Assembly: GCF_047663525.1 (NCBI RefSeq)
Contig: NC_092591.1
Location: 33,699,001-33,763,000 of the forward strand
Direction of reading: 5' to 3'
Origin: Anas platyrhynchos
Taxonomy: Eukaryota; Chordata; Aves; Anseriformes; Anatidae
DNA length: 64,000 nt
Under the pieces are notes generated by a model, which saw only the letters and a list, made by a program, of their open reading frames with translations, was not told where the DNA came from and did not search any database. Positions 22,601 to 31,167 of this stretch are shown here, one piece after another. The first letter of the stretch is position 1. Every line of letters starts with the position of its first letter. Both the position numbers and the translations under genes were made by a program.

Positions 22601-24300
22601 CAGAACACCTTGTGCTTACTTGAAGCCAAGGTGAGGCTATCTTCCAAAAGTCTGTGCTGCCATGCTCCACAAGCCACCCGAAGATTCAGATGTAGGGAAA
22701 CCAGGACCAATGCAGAGCAATAAGAACATCCCCTTCAGAGAAAGCAGAACCTCACCCAAATCCACACTAGAGCACAATCCTGCACGCATGCAGCGTGATC
22801 TGTAGGCACTCTGGACTGGACAGCAGATTCAAACCCATGTTTAGCTGACAGCAAAAATATACCCAATGAGGTTTTTTTTCCCCCAGGATGCTTCAGGGCA
22901 TTGGTCTACAGTGCCACAACTGCTTCGTTACACTGCAGAAATAAAAAGCAGCAACAGAACCCTTCATCCCTGTGCAGTTCATAGCACTCAAAAACCACTG
23001 GACTATCAGGTGAAGGCTAGACATACAATGATTTTGCTGAAGACTGCTGTAATGTGCCGATCATGACTCTCAAGTCTTTCCTCTGGATCTTCATCCTCAA
23101 AGTGGACAGAGGCACTTTTGGACTTTTTTGGAGGACCAGGAGTTAGAGCTGGGAGAACATCAGGAAAATCTGTGGAGAGGAAATAAAAAAAAACCAGACA
23201 GATTACTCATGTATAACTACTACACAATAGGTATCAAACCAAACTCTCCCTAACAGCACCTATTATTGCTATGATGAGAAACAAACCAGATGAGGAAGCA
23301 GTAAGACAACTAAGAACCCTCCGTCTCTGACTTGCACTGGATAATGGAGAGCAACATGCTTAAGAATTTTATTATTTATGTATTGGCACCAAAGTTTTTT
23401 CAAAGAGGTGCATAAGCAGAAAAGGGTACTGAGGCCTGACAGCAAATCTTAAGGGAAGAAAGAAGGCTGTACAGAAACAACTGGTGTCCTTGCAGGTTGT
23501 GTTCAGGCACAGAAAAGCACAGTTCCACTGCCAGCTCCAACAGCGAGTGATTAGTATGATCACAAGCTAGCTAGTCAAGGCCTTCGTTTCACTCTTAACT
23601 GGGATCGCATTTCTTACCTAGAAGCAAGCTCTGCAAGATTTAAACTGTTGCTTTCAAGAAAGCACCTTGAGCTTCTGAGACTATTAAGTGCATGACAAGC
23701 GTTACTACTGGTGGAGGAAAACAAAACCACAAGAAGGAAGTTTATCAAAAGAGATCTGCCAGCTGAAATTTGGAACCGCTAGCAGAGCTAAATCTCAGAG
23801 ACAGTGAGAAGGGGGCCTGGATAGATGGCAAAGTAAGCACCCAGAGTCCAATGAATACACATCTCATTGCAAGAGGTATTTTCTGTGATTGGCAAGGTAC
23901 CACAGACAGCTGATAAATGTAGATGAAGACAGTGTGTTGGAAAGGTGTTTCTACTGCACATAGTAATGTTGGACAAGGGCATTTTCAAACAAGGCCAAGA
24001 ACAAATACTACAATGGGGATATATGCAGGCGTACAACAGCAAGTTCAAAGGGAAGAACTGAAAGGCAGAGAGAAGCCAAGCAATTCAGGGAGCCCCACAA
24101 GGGAAATTACCATCCAGCATCACCACATCCTTGCTGTCCTGCAGCGGGGGTCTCTCAGCATCTGTGCTCCCTTCCTCCCCCTTTCTCTTGTCTGCTTTCT
24201 TCACAATCTTCACTGCAGGTGAAGCTCTGGCTGCCAGGAACTGGTTTTGGAAGTGTATCAGGTCTGCCTCGGACTCGCCAGGCTTTGGTCTTGACAACAT
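437..24300 (-). CDS. RPAP1: RPAP1, 5' half of the gene (15 coding exons, 3' end outside window)
   Basis: RNA polymerase II-associated protein 1 binds Pol II, acts in its assembly and nuclear import, and links it to Mediator (family knowledge). Fifteen exons join in frame to 770 codons plus 2 nt, against about 1,390 residues in the human protein, so roughly the C-terminal 45% lies beyond position 1. Features in order: the start motif [14 protein letters not shown]; an acidic patch [10 protein letters not shown] near residue 90; [12 protein letters not shown] near 150; the N-terminal RPAP1 region with [22 protein letters not shown] split across two exons (about 248-269); the RPAP1_C signature [12 protein letters not shown] followed by [16 protein letters not shown] (370-402); then helical, armadillo-like segments such as [17 protein letters not shown]. 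Exons are 437-616, 1930-2087, 4744-4923, 5096-5230, 6769-6951, 9267-9434, 10979-11080, 11537-11635, 12082-12197, 16819-17025, 19299-19475, 20848-21028, 22377-22469, 23027-23169 and 24111-24300. Identification is near certain; individual borders are inferred from splice consensus and phase. Confidence 0.95.
622..870 (-). mobile_element. Degraded CR1 LINE 3' fragment
   Basis: The plus strand reads like the reverse complement of a CR1 3' end: a relic of the AGAATCACAGAAT tail near 622, the gagatctacagatcatctgcagtccaac region, then TTTGTGCCCATTGCTTCTT near 842. It is heavily diverged and truncated. It sits in the RPAP1 intron just upstream of exon 16, only a few bases from the acceptor, in the same orientation as the gene. 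Confidence 0.7.
1930..2087 (-). CDS. RPAP1: RPAP1 exon 15 (residues 659-711)
   Basis: A 158-nt exon, phase 0 in and phase 2 out, between tgttttcag and CTACAG|gtacgg. It encodes [20 protein letters not shown] then [17 protein letters not shown], very close to human LSTEALRLWAVAASYGQ. Confidence 0.94.
2590..2645 (+). mobile_element. Probable CR1 3' tail relic
   Basis: The stretch aggtcgtacaacctgaat followed by TCTATGATTCTG resembles the last 40-50 bases of CR1 (ggtcccttccaacc ... attctatgattctg). It is short and diverged, so this is tentative. Confidence 0.45.
4085..4600 (-). mobile_element. Old CR1 LINE fragment
   Basis: The plus strand reads as a reversed CR1 3' region: tagtccagtcctccctg, gggtccagtagagttttgaa, tccacagcctctctgtgcaa, cttgtgcccattgcttctca, then a region resembling aaccaacttagtggccctac near 4,530. 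Frames are broken by many substitutions. It lies in the intron between exons 15 and 14, in gene orientation. Confidence 0.75.
4744..4923 (-). CDS. RPAP1: RPAP1 exon 14 (residues 599-658)
   Basis: A 180-nt phase 0-0 exon between atttctctgcag and gtgagt. It encodes [20 protein letters not shown] and [20 protein letters not shown], matching the human CPRLIETIVREFLPTSW ... [20 protein letters not shown] segment. Confidence 0.95.
5096..5230 (-). CDS. RPAP1: RPAP1 exon 13 (residues 554-598)
   Basis: A 135-nt phase 0-0 exon between ccctttttag and gtaaat. It encodes [20 protein letters not shown], then [19 protein letters not shown], matching human [26 protein letters not shown]. Confidence 0.94.
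6769..6951 (-). CDS. RPAP1: RPAP1 exon 12 (residues 493-553, with a ten-Glu run)
   Basis: A 183-nt phase 0-0 exon between cttatag and gtaagc. It encodes [20 protein letters not shown], ten consecutive glutamates (mixed GAG/GAA, residues 515-524), a lysine-rich stretch, and [12 protein letters not shown]. Human has the same layout (STFSWYHG, an acidic run, PDLARHDVIK) with a more broken acidic run. Confidence 0.94.
6952..9266. other. RPAP1 intron, nothing further recognised
   Basis: A 2.3-kb AT-rich intron between exons 12 and 11, with short A-runs near 7,778 and 8,320. A short agaatcacagcactgtag near 8,275 may be a CR1 tail relic but is too short to call. Confidence 0.5.
9267..9434 (-). CDS. 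RPAP1: RPAP1 exon 11 (residues 437-492)
   Basis: A 168-nt phase 0-0 exon between acctttcag and gtgaga. It carries the strongly conserved hydrophobic [17 protein letters not shown] followed by [14 protein letters not shown], typical of armadillo/HEAT-like helices. The open frame continues past the donor but is then intron. Confidence 0.95.
10979..11080 (-). CDS. RPAP1: RPAP1 exon 10 (residues 403-436)
   Basis: A 102-nt phase 0-0 exon between ccctgtttag and gtaagc. It encodes [20 protein letters not shown] then [14 protein letters not shown], almost identical to the human [27 protein letters not shown] segment that starts the helical repeat region. Confidence 0.95.
11537..11635 (-). CDS. RPAP1: RPAP1 exon 9 (residues 370-402, RPAP1_C signature)
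   Basis: A 99-nt phase 0-0 exon between tatattag and gtaggt. It encodes [19 protein letters not shown] then [14 protein letters not shown]. This is the most conserved block of the family: ARFSL-G resembles the R(F/Y)DF-G motif of yeast Rba50. Confidence 0.95.
12082..12197 (-). CDS. RPAP1: RPAP1 exon 8 (residues 331-369)
   Basis: The acceptor is excellent (a run of over 20 pyrimidines before gaag|ATGATG). The exon encodes [20 protein letters not shown] then [19 protein letters not shown], matching human [20 protein letters not shown]. The donor AAG|gtttaa is weak but gives phase 0 into exon 9 and preserves the length of the human alignment at this junction. Confidence 0.88.
12198..16818. other. 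Largest clearly bounded RPAP1 intron (between exons 7 and 8)
   Basis: A 4.6-kb intron containing one rearranged plus-strand CR1 (13,340-13,954), an A19 run near 12,796-12,814 and AT-rich sequence near 14,290-14,760. No exon matching RPAP1 was found, although the shortened linker at this junction makes this the place to look for one. Confidence 0.6.
13340..13954 (+). mobile_element. CR1 LINE copy with an internal deletion
   Basis: The first part (13,340 to about 13,650) corresponds to the CR1 reverse-transcriptase region: aactgggtggatggccgc, ggtgtccctcaggggtctgt, ctgggactggtgctgtttat, gagtgcaccctcagcaagtg, aggttcaacaagtccaagtg. It then jumps to the extreme 3' region near 13,725 (gaaagaaattctttacttgg, ggcactggtacaggctgccc) and ends aaggtcccttccaacccaaa ccattctgtgattt. 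The intervening CR1 stretch is missing. It is antisense to RPAP1 within an intron. Confidence 0.88.
16819..17025 (-). CDS. RPAP1: RPAP1 exon 7 (residues 262-331)
   Basis: A 207-nt phase 1-1 exon. It opens [13 protein letters not shown], completing the N-terminal signature, then gives a charged, low-conservation linker ending in Met/Glu/Lys-rich sequence at the donor ACAG|gtaaga. Spliced directly to exon 8 it keeps frame. This linker is shorter than I recall for the human protein, so a small phase 1-1 exon in the 4.6-kb intron that follows cannot be excluded. Confidence 0.9.
17026..19298. other. RPAP1 intron, nothing further recognised
   Basis: A 2.3-kb AT-rich intron between exons 7 and 6. 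Short open frames here match nothing recognised. No repeats of note. Confidence 0.5.
19299..19475 (-). CDS. RPAP1: RPAP1 exon 6 (residues 203-262, N-terminal RPAP1 domain)
   Basis: A 177-nt phase 1-1 exon. The acceptor gatcttttag|AT and donor CTGG|gtatgt fit both neighbours. It encodes [16 protein letters not shown] and [16 protein letters not shown], the helical N-terminal signature of the RPAP1/Rba50 family. The signature continues across the intron as DPSLVAFL. Confidence 0.93.
19572..19610. repeat. T12-A27 homopolymer junction
   Basis: Twelve T directly followed by 27 A in the intron just upstream of RPAP1 exon 6 (minus sense T27 then A12). It is self-complementary and unstable in length. 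No flanking retroelement body is recognised. Confidence 0.9.
20848..21028 (-). CDS. RPAP1: RPAP1 exon 5 (residues 143-203)
   Basis: A 181-nt exon, phase 0 in and phase 1 out, between cttgtttgcag and GATG|gtaagt. It encodes [19 protein letters not shown], matching human KRSIFAQEIAARRIAE, followed by a poorly conserved linker rich in Ala, Glu and Pro. Confidence 0.92.
22377..22469 (-). CDS. RPAP1: RPAP1 exon 4 (residues 112-142)
   Basis: A 93-nt phase 0-0 exon between tttttgctgcag and gtaaga. It encodes ERDTSAVEV, then [15 protein letters not shown], matching the human ERDTSSVAV ... PVPSGVAFPAVF segment. It is bordered by ordinary intron sequence. Confidence 0.9.
23027..23169 (-). CDS. RPAP1: RPAP1 exon 3 (residues 64-111)
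   Basis: The exon enters in phase 1 after ctccacag and leaves in phase 0 at ATCATT|gtatgt. It encodes [18 protein letters not shown], then the conserved acidic [10 protein letters not shown] and [13 protein letters not shown]. The last block matches the human protein at the same place, just before ERDTS. Confidence 0.92.
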
Positions 24301-24381
24301 CCTGCCTTCTTGCTCCTGCAGGCCGGCCCTGTGTGGTGTTCACATGGAAGATGTGGAAAACGGGTTAGAGGACTGGTGTTC
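24111..24381 (-). CDS. RPAP1: RPAP1 exon 2 (5' UTR plus start codon, residues 1-64)
   Basis: The start codon is at 24,300-24,298, with an A at -3. A strong acceptor (long pyrimidine run then cctcag|GAAC) places the exon's 5' edge at 24,381, leaving 81 nt of 5' UTR in this exon. An in-frame TGA at 24,342-24,340, 14 codons upstream, fixes the start. It is directly preceded by an ATG, making a one-codon start-stop uORF. Coding begins [20 protein letters not shown] and ends VVMLD at a phase-1 donor, G|gtaattt. The start matches the human protein N-terminus closely. Confidence 0.93.
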
Positions 24382-27300
24382 CTGAGGAAAGGACGAGGGC
24401 AGCAAGCGAAAATTACACATTTTTGTCCTGCTCTGTTGTTTCTGTACAAACTGCAGCTCTTCAGGATCTACTTCAGGATCACCCCAGGATACAACTAGTT
24501 GTACCAGAGCCCCAGACAAACCACTCACCTTGTTCTTCACTGCCAAACACCATGCCACTAGGCAAGCCAACACCTGCTCTAGCATCCAGCTGGAGCAGAA
24601 TGGCATCCATCCAGCACAGAACTGGCCAACAAGTCTATCACTGCCAGAATGCCAGCCACACGGCCTTGGATTTGCAAAGCCACGGAAGTACCTGTGCCAA
24701 GGCAGTAGGGTTGACTTATTCCAGTATCAGCAAACAAGAATGTCAGAGGGAGAGGGACATGCACACCTCCTGCCTCCACCATACTGTCTTATCAAGATCC
24801 CGCCACCAGCATCTCTGTCAGGATGCAAGAGCCTCTCCATGTAGATTTTGGACAATACACTCACCACTATCACTCCCTTTCTCTAATCTCCCAACAGAAG
24901 AAAAAAAAAAAAAGAGAAAAAAAAAAGGTTTTCCTCTTTATCTCACCCTTCTTCATTTCTCTGTTTCACTGTCTTCTTACTGGCACAATTTATGCTATTC
25001 CCAAGCATTTTCATTCACTGCTCAGACCAGTTTTCAGATGAGAGATGGGTGGTATTTATAAACACTTGTATCTCAGTCTATATCAGTTTACACGGAAAGA
25101 AACTCTTCCACCTCCCATCTACTGGCCATGAAAATACTTGCAAATACTACACCTCTCGCTCCCACAGCCTGGGACCATCAATCTACTTCTCCCAGGCAGC
25201 GAGGGTTTGCAAATACCGATCACTCGAATTGAATTGCTGATCGGAACTAGTGCTGCAGACCTGACACCCTCCCATACCCAGAATTTTTAAATGCTTTGTA
25301 CACATTTGATCTCTTCTACTTCTAACAGATGATCAGGACTCAACGATAATTTACTTTGAAGCTGGAAAGGGACGTAGATGTGGATTTTTAAAGCTTCGTT
25401 CATCTCCCATATGGACAGGCTGTATGCACGAGCAAATGCAAAGCTTTGAAGTGAATCTCTGTCAATTTCTGACCAAAACCAAGTTCAACCCCAGTGCAGA
25501 CACAGCCTGCCTTGAAACCAATGTTTTGTTTGTCTTACTCTGTTACCATCCTTTTCTGTAAAGTACTTGGGCAGATACCTTGCGGGAAGGATGCTAGAAG
25601 ACACAAGAATTACACAAGTATTACCTCATGCAGTATTTATGGCCTACACTTGGAATATTTCTACCATTTTCAATGATCCCATTCTTGACCAATGCCAATT
25701 AGATATGATGCTGCTTGCTCCATCATCTCTAAATGAAGAAGAGACCCAGGCACTTTCACAGTTCTGTGTTGTTCTTTGGTTTTGGTGATTTTCTCTTTTT
25801 CTTTTTTTTTTTTTTTAAATCAAGACCTTCATGTAAAAACAACGGCCAGACCAGATCAGCTGAAATACTTCTTCCTGCCCCTGCTTTTGTGCAAAAATTG
25901 GACTAAAACCATTCAGATTTAAGAGCTTTGTGCGCCAATACAAAGTGGATTTTCAGAGGTTTTGAGTTTGCAGGGACTGCATTCACTGCAGCACTCAGTA
26001 ATGAGGAAACAGGCCTCTTCATCCGATGCCAGCATCACGAGTTAGTTGCCGATTTCAGACATCTCAACACGCTGGCCTTAATGAAAGCTGTCAGCTCAAG
26101 AGTCCCAGAACAACAACTTCCATTTACACCAAGCCTACACATGGCATAGGCAGCAGCAAGGGGAGCTTCCTCATACCCTCTGAACCATAAAACCCTCCCA
26201 ATAGAGGGAAAAGATGCCCAGCCTCTCTGCCAGACAGCATCAAGGATGTCTGCAGAACACGGCCACCACTGGGGGCAACTTCCCAGCAGGAAGGTAGGGG
26301 AGGGGAGCATGCTGCTACCTTGCCTCGCACACCTGGGATGTCACTGTGGCTCTGACTGATGCTGAGCAGGCAGAAACGGTCCCAGTTCCCTTCCAATTGC
26401 ACAGCAAAAATTGCAGCTCCTGCAGACGGCTCCTTTTTTGTGCACTCCTAGCATACGCACGCCTACTCGCGGTTTATTTATGGACCTTTCTGCCTCAACA
26501 GGGGCTCCAGTAGTCATACCTCAGTAGATAGGTCCCCCTTTCACATGCATAAGCAGCATCGCATGCATCAAAAGCCAAGTGTTTCATGCCCTGTCATCAT
26601 GGGCTTCAAAGCCTGAGCGAGGATGATGCTAGGATTAACAGACACAAAACGCCTGGTTCTAAGCAAAGCGTGCTGCTAATCTTTCTGTGCTAAGCCCCTT
26701 CCACACACACCATTGTCTGAGTCTCTGCATATCACTTACATTATTCAAGAATATATGGGGCCTTGAGGCTGCCTTTAATTGCCTGGAGAATTGTCAGGCA
26801 GAAGAAGCCAACTTTGCAGTCACTGTCTAAAGAGATGGGACAGAAACGTGTCAGGAACCATTTCCTCAAAGTCAGTCCTTCCTCCATATGGATATGAAAG
26901 ACACCCAAACAGTTACAGGGTGGTAATACGGAGGTGGGGCATTAGTCTGGTGTGAAAAATAGATAAAAAACTTCAATGTGTTCTTTCTATTTTCTGAGTC
27001 TAGAAATTTAATACAACCAAGGCCTTTGACTTGGTCCTTCTGCAGCCTAATGGGAAAGAAATTGTTTAAATACACATGGTACTTGCAGACAGACTGAGGT
27101 AAACATAATTTACTTTGAAACAGTACCTCTTTCCATGCCTTCTGGAGGCTATCTAAACACTTTAGCAACACTTACCTGGCCATCACAAAGAGCAGTTCTC
27201 ATCCATCAGCACCCAGAGAAAACACATAAGACAACAAACTGGACTGATCATCAGCACTGCCACCAGCACCACACAGCCTGGTTATCTTCAGTCTCGCAAC

Positions 27301-28457
27301 CTGCACTTTAAAAGCTACCCGCTCGGAAGTTGTCTGTCTACAGGGACCACCACCTAACCAACACACACAGCCTGACAGACATGTTGTCCTAGGGATGCCT
27401 GCAAAGGGATCAGAAATACAGTGAAAGGCCCATAAGCACCTATACACACCAGAATGCTGTGATTGTTATGCAGACATGGGATCATCTGCTGGTGTATCCT
27501 CTGTCTGGACTAAGAACCTCAATAAATACCTTTCTGTTATGTGTTGGACTCATGGATATGGACTGTGGATATGGTTGCTTGAAAAGCCTGTCAGCATTGC
27601 AGATAGTTTAACAAACGTGGTCAGGACCAATGGGTGAAGCTGGAGTAAAAAAAGGTGCAAAAGGACAGACGGCGACGAAGTCTCTGAGTGCTTCAAGTGC
27701 AAAGACACGTTTCTGGATTACCCAACTTCAGCTCAAGTGTCACCCTGAGGAGGAAGGCTGGTTAGGGCAGTAGGGGCCTCCAGTCACAGCCTAACACATC
27801 ACTGGTGTATCGCAGAGGGTGGCACTTACGTTACAGACACACTGAGGTTTGTAATACTCCTGCAACACTCCCCTGAAGCAGCCCTTGAGCTCCGGAGGCA
27901 CGTGTTACTCCTCCCTGCCGCCTCCCCTAGCCAACACAGAACAGTACCAGAATCAAGCAGTTTGTACGAGCAGCACACCACGCTCCTGCCGAAGATGTGT
28001 AGTTGCCACCAGGCTACACAAGACCACACTCGGTGCAATCCCCTGTCACAGCGACTTTTATTCTGCTCTACATCACCTGCATTTACTTGGCGTTGTTTCT
28101 CCTGCAGCAGCAGAGGCCCGCAGAGCCACAAAGCCGCACACCAGCCGCGAAGTGGGAACGGGCTGGCCCCGATGGCCCCGAAGGCCCTTTCCAACCTTAT
28201 TAATTCCGTGGCTCTGTGATTTTACGGCTCCACAGGCCGCCAGGCTGCGTACAAACACGAAACCGCCTCAGGCTCCGAACAGATACTGCAAGTTGCCAGC
28301 GTTTCACCCCCGTCCTCAAATCTACATCGTTATATTGGTTTATTAAAGCTGCAGGGTTTGAAATAAAAGAGAAATGAGCGCCCAGCGGCCGCAGGCAGCG
28401 CCTCCTGAGGCGGCCGGTAACGCGCGGGGCCCCGCGCCCGGCCCCGCCACCACTCAC
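24382..28457. other. RPAP1 intron 1
   Basis: A 4.1-kb intron between the non-coding first exon and the start-codon exon. It holds A/G-rich runs near 24,900-24,928, a T-run near 25,800, and a CR1 3' fragment near the promoter. The long plus-strand frame across 24,423-25,061 matches nothing and is judged accidental. Confidence 0.55.
28140..28224 (+). mobile_element. CR1 3' end fragment beside the RPAP1 promoter
   Basis: The stretch gggctggccccgatggcccc gaaggccctttccaacctta ... gtggctctgtgatttta matches the final bases of CR1 (gaaggtcccttccaacc ... attctgtgatt). It is about 230 bp inside the gene from the exon 1 donor and unusually GC-rich, as if drifting with the island. Confidence 0.7.
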
Positions 28458-28640
28458 CTGCGCTCGGCCCGCACCGCTCGCCGCCAGCACTTCCGCTCCG
28501 CCCCGCAGCGGCTACTTCCGCCCGGTAGCGCTACTTCCGCCCGCACTTCTCCTCCACGGGGGGGCGGCGCCATTTTGCCTCCCCTCAGTGCCCGTCCTTG
28601 GGGGTGTCACACGCACCTCGCCCTACCTCGCCCTGCTCGG
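28370..28640 (-). promoter_or_regulatory. RPAP1: RPAP1 CpG-island promoter with clustered ETS sites and a YY1 site
   Basis: A short, very CpG-dense island lies in otherwise AT-rich sequence. It contains three ACTTCCG elements (28,489-28,495; 28,514-28,520; 28,533-28,539), which read CGGAAGT in the RPAP1 direction and match the ETS/GABP core, plus a YY1-like GCCATTTT at 28,569-28,576. No TATA box is seen. This is a housekeeping-type promoter, as expected for a general Pol II factor. Transcription towards RPAP1 is clear from the exon 1 donor. I see no matching gene on the plus strand. Confidence 0.75.
28458..28580 (-). other. RPAP1: RPAP1 exon 1 (non-coding) and start region
   Basis: On the minus strand a strong donor, AGCGCAG|gtgagtgg, ends a candidate first exon at 28,458 inside the CpG island. 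The upstream limit is not visible. A YY1-type element (minus-strand AAAATGGCGC at about 28,568-28,577) of the kind usually found at or just after transcription starts suggests initiation near 28,575. The exon would be wholly 5' UTR, because the first RPAP1 codons lie in the next exon. Confidence 0.6.
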
Positions 28641-30545
28641 TGATGAGCTCCAATATTTCCCCCAAATCTTTCTTAGGTTAAACAGCGCAAATGCGCGCTC
28701 CCCCAGGTGTAAATATAGGGCACCACCTCATAATAGTAACATATGCCTGCCAGTATTAAAACACATTTATGTAAATCTCTGATCTGTCCATTCTCTTTAT
28801 TAGAGGTTGTTGGTGTGCCTGAGACTATAGGTACTTCAGGAGGACGGATATATAAAGCTACATGAACAGAGCTATAATTTATTATTCATGCCTAATTATT
28901 CATGTATTATTCACATACACCAAGCTTTATTAAAGAATTCTGGAAAGCAGTCGTAACTTGCAGAAGCATTTATTTTAATAGTGGTCCTTAGTTTTAATGC
29001 TTAATCAACTTTGAGCTTTTTTCTTTTTTTTTACCAGAGGTGAACTCAGTGGGCATGGGTAGGGATGCAGGTTGCAGCTCTTGGGCCAGGTGGGCCCTCT
29101 GTTTGGGAAGGACTCACCCCAAGTGCCCCAATACCATAAGGAATGCAGTACGTTCCCATCTGCTGGATCTCATTAGGCTTTTTATTCCTTCAGAAAACTA
29201 TGCTACTGGCAAAATTGCAGCCAGACACAAGTTTGACAGTTAATTCTCTATAGAAATTAAGATAAACCCTTACCCTGACAACAGTGGTCTCAACCACAAT
29301 GTCTGTGAACCAGTTGTGATTAACTTGTACAAAATGGAACTTCTCAGTGAAAATACTGGGCAGAAAACATCTCCCTCAGCTGTCATCTGATGCTTTGTGC
29401 TATTCCTGAGATAGGTTGAAGATTGTGTTGCTTTAGATCATTAAATACTTCTTAAAGTAGAAACCAGCAAAATCATTTGAAGATGACCAACTAAGTAGCC
29501 AAGAGTGAGCCCAATTCTAGGCTTGTGGGTGGACAGTTTTCTACCTGGTTCTGGCACAGGTGTTTGAGCAGTTACTACTATTATGTCTGTGCTTATAGGT
29601 GACCCTAGCAGGAGGAATAAAATTACATTTGGAGATTCTCAGAAGAGAGCCTTAAGAGTGTTTGGAGTGCCTCCCTGGTGCTGCCATGCCAGACTGCGGC
29701 TCATCAGCTGGCAGAGCTCATCTTTGCACTCCTTAAAGGAACTGGAATCAAAGTCAAACCTAGTTCAATAATAGCAGTGACTGTTTAGAAATGTAAGGTC
29801 CAATTCTCCATTCCACTGAAATCAGCTGTTAGCCCTACCGCCACCATCTGTCATTTAATTTTGTCATTCACAGATTCTGCTGGTTTGGGATGCAAGAAAC
29901 ACTTTGAAATAACTGGTCAAGTTTCTTGCACTTAAGCCTCGAGAGCACCATTTTCTAGTCCCTTCTCCATGGAACCATCTGACGCTGCTCTTGGCAACAG
30001 GAGTCCATGGCTACCGCAAGAACAGCACCTGGAAGCAAGAAGTTTAATGTTCTATTTGGTGCCTTGTTGGCTTCTGCGCATTTTTGTGCTTGTGGGTCTG
30101 TTAAGGTTGTGTAGAGCTGCTTTAAAACCTATTGAAATCAATGGATTATGTCTCTGCCTGAGGCAAAAGGTGGAATTTGGATTTTAGTTTATTGTGCTGT
30201 TCATCTTTAGACCAGACAAGAGAGCATTGATTTTACAGAAGGATTTGGCAGATACATTGGTAGGAGTAGACCTTTTTCACTCTGAGGCTTTGCTGGCGCT
30301 AAACTTCTGAACAATTTGCCAGGACATTTGGGTTCTGTTACCTGGATAATAAGGCAGGAAAGCTTTAGCACTAGTTGCATTAGAATGTATTTCAGTTAAG
30401 TGTTGAGACTGTTTTAATTGTCTGACAACTGCTCATGAAGTTGAGTTGTTCTGAATTCAGAGAATTTAATAACTGTTTGTAAAGTCACTTTGACCTTACC
30501 AACATTGTTAGTATAGAAATGAAGTAAATGAATTACTATACATCC

Positions 30546-30548
<3 letters not shown>

Positions 30549-30576
<28 letters not shown>
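30549..30576. repeat. A28 homopolymer
   Basis: A pure run of 28 A. No LINE body is recognised immediately upstream, so it may be a microsatellite rather than a retroposon tail. Confidence 0.95.
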
Positions 30577-30579
<3 letters not shown>

Positions 30580-30789
30580 TCCTAAAGGTGTTACAGAATA
30601 TTTGGTCCTATTTATCTTGTACTGAATCAATTCAGCAAACTAGATAGCCTGAGACACGAAAGGGCCTGTTTGAGCTACAGTTCTTAGGGGTGATCCGCTT
30701 GTCATCTTTTTGTCTTAAGCCCAGGAACCATGTATATGATATACCTAACCAGTTGCTAGCAGAATTTTGCTTTGCCTTAGTTGTTCTCT

Positions 30790-30818
30790 GATAATAATGA
30801 TAATAATAATAATAATAA
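30790..30818. repeat. (ATA)n microsatellite
   Basis: Nine to ten imperfect ATA/ATG triplets, between the A28 and T28 runs. Confidence 0.9.
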
Positions 30819-31139
30819 AAACATGTTAACTTTGTCTCTTGCTTTCTTCTGAAGTAAGCCTGCACCTTTCTGTAATAATTCTCATGTGAATGATCAGCAC
30901 TGAACTTAAGAAAGCTAGCAAGTGTTATCTCAGTTATATCTAATCTGAAACTAATCTGATGGCAAACAAGCGTAACTGGTCAATATCCACAGATGGTAAT
31001 CCTATCCTGAGAGCGGTGTGGCATTTAAACTGAGCTGCCATAAGCATTTTTCCTCCCTGATTTCTCTCACACTGGCTGCACAAATTCTACAGCCACACAT
31101 GGTGATTCTTAGTAATGTATGTGAAGTGAACAAATAATC

Positions 31140-31167
31140 TTTTTTTTTTTTTTTTTTTTTTTTTTTT
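31140..31167. repeat. T28 homopolymer
   Basis: A pure run of 28 T, 563 bp to the right of an A28 run of equal length, giving an inverted pair. Confidence 0.95.

Noticed and set aside
24423..25061. 212-codon plus-strand frame in RPAP1 intron 1
   Set aside because: No recognisable domain, includes a lysine run from a simple A-rich tract, and has no splice or promoter context. Consistent with chance.
28374..28643. Plus-strand frame across the RPAP1 CpG island as a divergent gene start
   Set aside because: Arg/Pro/Ala-rich translation typical of an island, with no downstream exon found on the plus strand.
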